Of a DNA stretch of 64,000 bases, positions 57,104 to 64,000 are shown piece after piece. Positions within the stretch are counted from its first letter, which is position 1. Each line of letters starts with the position of its first letter. This DNA is from Corylus avellana (taxonomy: Eukaryota; Streptophyta; Magnoliopsida; Fagales; Betulaceae), in assembly GCF_901000735.1 (NCBI RefSeq), contig NC_081541.1, positions 41,447,021 to 41,511,020 of the forward strand. The letters are read 5' to 3'. A program made the translations under genes and the position numbers. The notes beneath the pieces are model-generated. The model saw only the letters and a list, made by a program, of their open reading frames with translations, did not search any database and was not told the origin of the DNA.

Positions 57104-57733
57104 AGGGGTGTCAACCCGGTCCGGTTTTCTGGTTTTTGGCCAAAACTGGAACCGGAACCGGAATACCCCGGTTCTCAGTTTTGGGAAAGAGGAAACCGGA
57201 CCGGGTTGGGAAAGAGGAACTGGGGTACCTCGGTAACCGGGACCGCGGTTAACTGGGGTCCCGGTTACCAGTCGGTTCCGGTTTTACTCGGTCCAGTAAC
57301 CGGGTTTTAAAGACAATTGGTTTTTGGGCTTATTTTAAGTGTTGGGCCTAAAATAAACCCTTTTTTTTTTTTTCATAAGTTGGCTCATTTTTTTTTAAAA
57401 AAAATCTTTTAGTCTTTTTGTCTAGATTAAAAAGGTTTTGTTGTGATTGTTTTAAATAATTGAAAAATAAACCTAAAAAAGCCCAAAAATCCTAAAAAAA
57501 TCAGTTTTCTAATAGCATTATATATATTAAAAAATATATAAACCCGTTTCTCGTATTCCCGTATATATATATATATTAAAAAATATATAAACCTCGGTTT
57601 CGTATTCCTGGTGAAAAACGGTACAAAAAACCGAATCGAACCGTGGGTATCCGTTTTTAATTAAAATTAATCGAATCGGGTCCCGGCTTGTGTCTGCCTC
57701 GGCCCGGTTTCCCGGTAATTTTTGACACCCCTA
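57104..57733. mobile_element. hAT-like non-autonomous element, 8-bp TSD
   Basis: 630 bases with exact 12-base inverted ends TAGGGGTGTCAA / TTGACACCCCTA. It is flanked by CCAACAAA (57096-57103) and CCAATAAA (57734-57741), a 7/8 match. The interior carries many CCGGTT/AACCGG repeats. The terminal form and 8-bp duplication fit the hAT superfamily. A 101-codon frame at 57005-57310 is produced by the CCGGAACCGG repeats and is not a gene. Confidence 0.8.
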
Positions 57734-57896
57734 CCAATAAAGGAGAAAACTATTATGTTTTCACCAAGAATATAACAATAGAATTTCTGACAAGATAAAC
57801 CGTTGCTAAATAATATCTATAATAAATGGAAATATCTTTTATCTTTATGGATGAGTTTCCTATTGGCTATATCCATAAAACTGCAACTAGGAATTA

Positions 57897-58157
57897 GGGA
57901 TTGAGATCCCCTCATATTTTTTTAAATATGAGATTCTCATATTCTAAAATTTGAATCATCTATTTCATCTCACGATCTAAATAAATGCAGAAGTTTGTGT
58001 TTCACTAAGATAATTAATTTTATTTTTTAATATGTAAAATCTACTTGTCTCAATAACACAAACTTCTACATTTGTTCAAACCGTTAGATGAAATGAATGG
58101 CTAAGATTTTAAAATATGAGAATCTCATATTCTAAAAAATATGAGGATCCAAATCCC
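57897..58157. mobile_element. Fold-back MITE
   Basis: Ends gggattgagatcccctcata and, complemented, gggatttggatcctcatatt, with long inner inverted arms (aaatatgagattctcatatt / aatatgagaatctcatattc; tttcatctcacg / cgttagatgaaa). No coding capacity. Confidence 0.65.
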
Positions 58158-58278
58158 GGGAGTATAGGGACCCAACATATCTAACCAGGTGCAAAAAAAA
58201 AAAAGGCACAGTTTAGTAATTACCTTCACTTTTAAGTTTCTTGTCAACCCTTACATGTCAAGCAGCAATTCATTATTA

Positions 58279-58505
58279 GTAGAGTAAGAAATGCTACACC
58301 CCTATTATAGTGGGTTGGTGTGACGGTGCTCAGCAGTTTTTGGATCAATTATTATTGAACAAATATTAATATTATTTAGTAAATTGTTATACGACTATCA
58401 TTCAATTGGGATGACGTGTGTATATATATAAAATAGTTAATTACCACTACCACGTCATCCAAGTAAAATAATGGTAGGATAAAAGTAGTTTTTAGCATTA
58501 CTCTA
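58279..58505. repeat. MITE-like repeat
   Basis: Left gtagagtaagaaatgctac and complemented right agagtaatgctaaaaactac. Low-complexity interior with an inner inverted motif (attgggatgacgtg / cacgtcatccaa). Confidence 0.45.
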
Positions 58506-59059
58506 TTTTTGCCATTCACTTCCACTTCTGATTTCCAGAATGCAGCCAGTGGAGAGAGAAGTACCATTTTGCACCAGCTCTCAACTGTCTTATAAGTTGA
58601 AAATGGCCAACATTTCATATTAACTAGCATCACCACTCAACACCATTTGAGCTGAGAATAGCTCCACTCTTGTGTGGCAGCTGCTCCTCTGCTTTTCTGT
58701 ATAGTGAATCAAGAATCAAGTTCAGATTTTCCTCTAGTAAAAGCTGCCTTTCAACCTATGCAGTGTAAATTGAATATTAAACACATGATAATTATTTGCC
58801 TCAAACATACGGAAAATTAATCTTGATCATTGTGTCAAATTGCTTCCTCATAGCTAGGTACGTAGATTCCAGCTGAAACTTCAGTTGTAAATAAAATTGT
58901 CAAATATTTAATTGAAATTGGATATATACTATCGAATTAGGGTTCAAATTCAGGATTTTTAACTCTAATACCAAGTTAAATTATCACTTATCCCAAAAAT
59001 TTAAGCTAATAAAAAAGAATAAACTTAATCATTTAATCAATACTTTAACACAATTCTCA

Positions 59060-59670
59060 AATCTTGAAATCTTGTTGTAGCAAAAGCAGACAATCAAGAA
59101 TAATATGAGAACTCAAATTCTAATCTAAAGCTAAAACAATATGTATGCATTATAAAAGAGCAAAGTACCATCCTTTTTCAAAGAAATTTTCACTAGATTT
59201 CAGACAACTCTTTTTGCAAAAAGATTCACCAACAACAAAGAAAATAAAGCAAGAACAAAAGAATAGAAAAAACAACCAGCTATAAACAAGCTTGGAGCTT
59301 ATGCTACAATAGAAAAAACAACCAGCTATAAACAAGCTTGGAGCTTATGCTACAACAACTGCATCCACCGAGGTCGGCACCAAGAACAGATTCATTCAGA
59401 GCCCAACGGGCTCAGTCATGAGTAGCGTTGTTAGAGGTTATAGGCGAGAAGTTCACCTTGAAAATATTAGTCAATCTGAAAATGTTTACCGTTTACCAAA
59501 AAATATAACCTTCACGAGGCAAAAAAGATTTTCACTTCTCATCTACGTAAATCATTTTCCGCCACTCTCCCACACGTCTATTATAACGACAAACCAAAAC
59601 AGTTCTCCAATACCCTGCCTTATCAACTCCCTTATTTAAAAATATGAAGACAACCAATTGAAACTGCCCC
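59060..59670 (+). repeat. Duplicated segment, copy of 16930-17620
   Basis: Same orientation as the 17-kb copy. It contains an extra exact direct repeat of 46 bases (59262-59307 and 59308-59353, aatagaaaaaacaaccagct...gctaca), absent in the other copy. Confidence 0.65.
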
Positions 59671-60740
59671 TCTACAATAATTTAATTCTATCTCTCTCCT
59701 AACAACAACTTGTTTCGGGTCAACTTTGGATGTCTCTCTCCAATCTAATTCGTCCATAAATTCTTATAAAAGGAAAGAAAAGCACAACAAAACTGCCTAA
59801 TTCATTGAACTTAATTCATGAAAGCATGAAAATTCCATCAAATTGATTAATAGCCACCAAACAAATCTGCCCTGCTCAAATAAATGCAAATACAAAAAGA
59901 AAAGAAAAGAAAAAATAAATAAATAAATAAAAAGGTTAAACAAGAAGCTCTTGTAAACTATCATTTAAAGAAGCACTATAAAATCATCCTCATTCCAAGC
60001 AATAGACAATATAAACATTAAATTTATTCAAAGCTAGATCATTTTAACCCATATGTACATCTGTGGCTACTCTTTCCAACACTTGAGCTCCTTGCAAGAG
60101 ACCTAAAACAAGACACAATCTCATCCATTCATCTTCAAAGTTTTACGGTTTGTGGGTGTGTATGGTTTGTTATACCTTCCATTGATGTCAAAAGGGGTCC
60201 TCAGTCGCAGTCACAAAGCTTTCAACGTTCCAACAAACAGTCAAAGAACCATAAATTAGCACGAGTCTTATTTAACCCTGCAAGCACCAAAAACAAAACA
60301 AATAGAATTAAAAAACAAGCGGTCGGTTGGCTTCTAAGACGAAGAAATTCACTCATAAAATCTAACAAAATTCCTTCTTTTTCGTAACATGTACTTTCAA
60401 GTGCCTACTTTCTACATGTGGCAGCGAAAATCACCATTGCTGTTTTTACCATCTATGGTAATTTTCACTAGCATTACTCTTTTTTCTATTCTATTGCTTT
60501 CAACACTTTTATCAAACATTAAACTAATTCATGTCACAAACAAATAGAATCCAAAAGCACGCAGTTTTGTCACTAAAAAAAAATCAGTAATAAAATTTAA
60601 GAAATTCCCATTTTTCTATTCCATTGCTTGTAACCAAAGAAATATAATTTGACCGTTTTACATTAAACTAATTCACATTTTGTTTCAATGAGAAAACGAA
60701 TAGAAAAGGTCAAAACAGAAAGAAAGAGGGAGTCAACGGT

Positions 60741-61872
60741 TTAAACCTGCCGAGGAGCATCAGTGACCTTGTATGTCTCCACCGTAATAGAACCCAACCA
60801 CAATCCCGGAAAAACATTCTGCAAAACCAAACAAAAAAAAAAAAAATCAATTATTAGAATTACAAAATAATTATGAATAGAAAAAACAAAAAATATTAAT
60901 TATAAAAAAATAAAAACCAAAATCTTGGGCTTGTAAATTTATTACATCGAGCTGGTTCTGAACGTTCCTAGCTCGCTTCTTGGGCCTTCTGGCGGGCTTG
61001 GAGCCCGTGAGCACGAAGATATCCTCTTCGATCTCTTCCTTCGAAAGCGAAATCGAAAGTTTCGGTCTCTTCTCCGAAACTTTCGCGTCCGTTCCGTTTC
61101 GGGCCCGAGACGGTTCGGCGTGACCCAGAGGCTGGGTTTTGGTATCCTGCGCCGGCGCTCCAGCAGCTTCCGGTGCTCCTCCGTCTGCGTTGGGACGCTT
61201 CGGCGCCGGTTTTCTTGGCCGGAGATTCCACTTCTTTGGCGCCGGTTCATCGGATTCCGGCACGGCCGCAGCTGAGGTTTGATCCGGTGCTTCTGCGGCT
61301 CCATCGTCGCCAGCATCAGCTTCGGACTTGCTTTTGGTTCGGATACGAATGAATATCTTCGATTTCACATCGGATGCCGTCGATTTCTCGATCTCACGGC
61401 CAGGGTTCGTTGACTTCTTCTCCGAGTTTTCCTTCGGAGGCTCAGGAAAACCCGGTTTCTTAAAACCGTCACACAAAGGATCATTCCGATTCTCTGACCC
61501 AAAATCCTTCCGAGTCGAACCGCCGAGCTTACTGACCTGGTGGTAATCGTTCTTCAGCGGAGAACCGAGCCGAGGCTCATAGTCAGCAGACCGAGCCGAC
61601 TTGGCGAGTTTCCGGCCCACCCGGCGATGATGACGATCATCTTCATTGACCACGGGAGAACAATTCGGTCGGGGCTCCGAGTGGGCGAGCCTGTTTCGGA
61701 ACCGGTGGTGGTGTTGCTTGGTGGTAGAGTGGTTGACTGGCCACTTGAAGTCGGAGAAAGCAAAGCCATGGAGATTCTGGGGCTTCGGAGCGAAGGCGGA
61801 GGAGGCCATGGCCGGCGGTTGCGCCGGCGCCGGTGGCGTCTCGGTTGTTTCGGATACTGCGTGAAACACCAT
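60741..61872 (-). CDS. DUF1639 family protein (2 exons, 334 aa)
   Basis: Exon 1 61872-60946 and exon 2 60818-60741. Borders are CTCGAT|GTAATA and TTGCAG|AATGTT, and the intron is 127 bases. Plant-specific DUF1639, of unknown biochemical role and probably nuclear given its basic C-terminus. The N-terminal part is disordered and Pro/Arg/Ser-rich, with the conserved N-motif LHGFAFSDFKWP. The domain starts with KKWNLRPRKP (about 213-222), then SISLSKEEIEEDIFVLTGSK (about 271-290) and PARRPKKRARNVQ (a likely nuclear-localisation cluster). Exon 2 supplies VFPGLWLGSITVETYKVTDA, the usual end. I chose the ATG at 61872 (AACATGG); the ATG at 61809 (GCCATGG) would remove 21 residues and is a real alternative. 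A polyadenylation-type AATAAA is at about 60024. Confidence 0.88.
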
Positions 61873-62049
61873 GTTTCGGTTTCCGTCTGCGTAAGCACAA
61901 TGAGAGACTATTGAAAACCAAGAAAAGCTCAAGGAATCATCAACCAAAGAAAAGTTTTGATTATGGAATGAATTTAGAGAAACAGTGGATTGTTCTTCTT
62001 TTCTCTTTTTACCTATAATGCCCTTTTCAGCTTTTCTATTTGTCATATA

Positions 62050-63220
62050 TCTCATTCTTTTTCTAAAATTACTAAGTTTACAAATAAATTTTACAAAAAA
62101 AAAAATTTATAAAGTGACATGTAATAACGTAATTAGGTTTTTCAAAATTTGAACTTATCTTATATCAAATCTTGTTATCCCATATCTGTTTGTAAAAATT
62201 TTTCAGTAAAATTTGTTTATAAGTTTAACATTTATCTTCTTTTTCAGAAAAAATTTTACAAACTGATGTGCGTGATTAGGTTTTTCAAAATTTAAACTTA
62301 TTTTATATCAAATCATGTTATACTATATCTGTTTGTAAAAGTTTTTCTGTAAAATTTGTTTGCAAGCATAGCATTTCTCTCTTTTTCAACCCAAAAAAGT
62401 AAGAAGCAATTAAAAAAAATATCCATTAATATATATTTGTTTTTTTTTATAAAAAAAATCATATAAATTGATTTGTGAGTCCACGTAGGCTCGTGGCACT
62501 TACCACACCACCAACAAAAGAAAAATAATAAAAAATTATAATATCTCCATCATTATCTATGAAAAATTAGTCTCGTGTGGTTGTTTTTAAATTCTCGCTC
62601 ATAATTGTTTGTTCATTGAGATATTCTACCCTTACAAGTATTTTTATTTTTTCATCAAGAAATAGGGTTTGATTTGAATAGTAACACTATTAAGACTCCT
62701 TTTGGCATTTCTATGTTTTGGGGATAAATGAAAATTTGATATTTGTAATTGGCTTAAATTTTAAATTGATCTATGTCGTATCAAAATGAATTTAAAAGTC
62801 TTCAAGATATATCTAAAAAATAAGTTAATCCCTAGAGTAAATTATGTTAAAACGTTTGACTAATTCCGTTAAGACTTAGGTGCCACGTAAGTGTCAATAA
62901 AATGACAAGTGTCACTATTGATAGAAAAAATATATATAAATAATATAGAGAACTAAAACTATTTTCTTAAAAAAAAAAAAAAAAAGGCCGCCACCCCCCC
63001 GCCAAAAAAAAAAAGGATATTGCAAAAAATAGAGACATTTTGAGAATTTTAACGAGATTTAATGAAAAATCCTAACAAATAGATGACATTGCAAAAAAAT
63101 TTAAAGTTCGATACCCTCAATTAAAAGTTTTTAAAATTCTGAAAGTAATTTCAAAACACGTGAAAGTGCAAGAGGCTTTTGTGAATTTTTCGTGTCATAT
63201 TAGTTGCATGATAAGGATCT
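62050..63220. other. Upstream of the DUF1639 gene, AT-rich
   Basis: No gene seen. Two similar stretches (62090-62200 and 62260-62380: aggtttttcaaaatttgaac...tatctgtttgtaaaa) form an imperfect direct repeat of about 165-base spacing. Poly-A runs near 62970. Confidence 0.45.
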
Positions 63221-63225
63221 GTTAA

Positions 63226-63507
63226 GGCAAACACATTTTCATCACCTCACCACTTTCCCCAAAACCATTAATATTTCCTTGATGTTGGTTACCATGATCA
63301 TTACCAATAACCCTACCCTTAAGGATTACATACCCACCATTGCTTCCATTTCCATTGAATTAAGCTGACTCCATGCTCATAAGGTTGTGTAAAACAAAAT
63401 TTTGCTGAAAGAAATTGTGGGTATTTCCCAGCTGTAACTGATGGAGATCAATCTTGTTCTGGCTTGCACCAAAACCATTTGCCCTTATGAACTTGTTGAA
63501 ATGCAAG
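63226..63507 (-). pseudogene. Degenerate fragment of an Asn/Gly/Gln-rich protein
   Basis: A minus-strand frame reads HFNKFIRANGFGASQNKIDL, HQLQLGNTHNFFQQNFVLHN, LMSMESA, a TAA, then in the same frame FNGNGSNGGYVILKGRVIGN and GNINGFGESGEVMKM. A single in-frame stop inside otherwise protein-like text suggests a dead gene fragment; the composition resembles transcription-factor tails. I cannot name the family. Confidence 0.35.
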
Positions 63508-63829
63508 AGTAGGCCACCCATGGTACCCAAAGATGTTTATGAACTCCTCTTGGATGCTCCCAAATTTATGATTTAGAAATATATAAAAGAATGAATGGAA
63601 GTTATCTTTTAAAGAAGAAATTATGTCTATTCTACATGGCACGTCTACATATGTAAAAAGCATGTCCGAATGTATTTGGAAACATGTGATCTCCAGTATA
63701 GCTCATGTTCGGACTTCTCCAACCATGTCTGGACATTGTTCTTCATAAACTAGCCCATGCCTGGATATCAAAGGGAACATATACTCCTTGTAACACTTTC
63801 CTAATATGTTCTTCATAAACTAGCCCAAG

Positions 63830-64000
63830 GAGCCAAATGGGGGTAGCCGAAACCACCCCCTTCGGCCACCCCCATTAAGGGTGGCAAAGGGTTTGGGGGT
63901 GGTTTCGGCCACCCCCATTTGAGCCCTAGGAGGTGGCCGAACCACCCCATGAACCGTAGGGTTGGCTCGCAACCCCCAATTCAGCCATTTATGGGTGGCT
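63830..64000. repeat. GC-rich repeat with ggggtgg/ccacccc inverted motifs
   Basis: Repeated ccaccccca, gggggtgg, tttcggccacccccat and ggtggccgaaccacccc motifs alternate in both orientations to the window end. It looks like part of a transposable element truncated by the window edge. Confidence 0.45.

Noticed and set aside
57005..57310. 101-codon plus-strand frame rich in Pro, Glu and Gly
   Set aside because: Encoded by CCGGAACCGG repeats of the hAT-like element and crosses its left boundary.
61873..62055. Upstream extension of the DUF1639 frame to 62055
   Set aside because: The extra 61 codons are AT-rich 5' flank without family similarity; the ATG at 61872 has a better context.

Overview
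The window is AT-rich plant nuclear DNA. Genes have introns, the sequence is dense in MITEs and LTR/LINE debris, and every recognisable protein family is land-plant specific or plant-typed (DUF247, DUF1639, HMA/HIPP-like, ankyrin-PGG). A woody eudicot is a reasonable guess, but the species cannot be read from the sequence. One 100-base run of N (27934-28033) is a scaffold gap.

The dominant structure is a tandem array of DUF247 (UPF0481, At3g47200-like) genes, all on the minus strand. I label them A (6539-8044), B (18678-20039), C (25326-26730, a pseudogene with two small indels), D (30001-31377), E (39478-40917) and F (49823-51199). By C-terminal sequence and flanks A, E and F form one subgroup and B, C and D another, and the subgroups are interleaved. 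Each CDS lies in one exon. A recurring upstream block on the same strand carries a GA repeat, a TATA box, a short leader exon ending in a consensus splice donor, and a 37-bp conserved element. An acceptor AG sits just upstream of each start codon. The genes therefore appear to be expressed from remote promoters through a 5'UTR intron of about 0.6-2.7 kb. A gene-less remnant of a unit lies at 15564-16190, where the 3' flank is fused directly to the far 5' flank.

Other genes: a small three-exon HMA-domain gene on the plus strand (47381-47996), and a two-exon DUF1639 gene on the minus strand (60741-61872). There is also a broken ankyrin-PGG C-terminal exon (49200-49627) wedged against the 3' flank of F, and a few unrecognised degenerate coding fragments near 1.8-2.5 kb, 4.6-5.1 kb and 63.2-63.5 kb.

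Mobile DNA with readable boundaries: an internally deleted Ty3/gypsy element (23280-24922, TSD CTAAA); a probable solo LTR inside the 5'UTR intron of F (from 51663); a Mutator-like fold-back MITE with a 9-bp TSD (20636-21270) inside a minisatellite; a hAT-like element (57104-57733); Tourist-like MITEs with TTA duplications; a fold-back element at 35.1-35.5 kb; a 5'-truncated LINE tail with a 16-bp TSD (41395-41471); and a decayed LINE body (54690-55460). No tRNA, rRNA or CRISPR was found.
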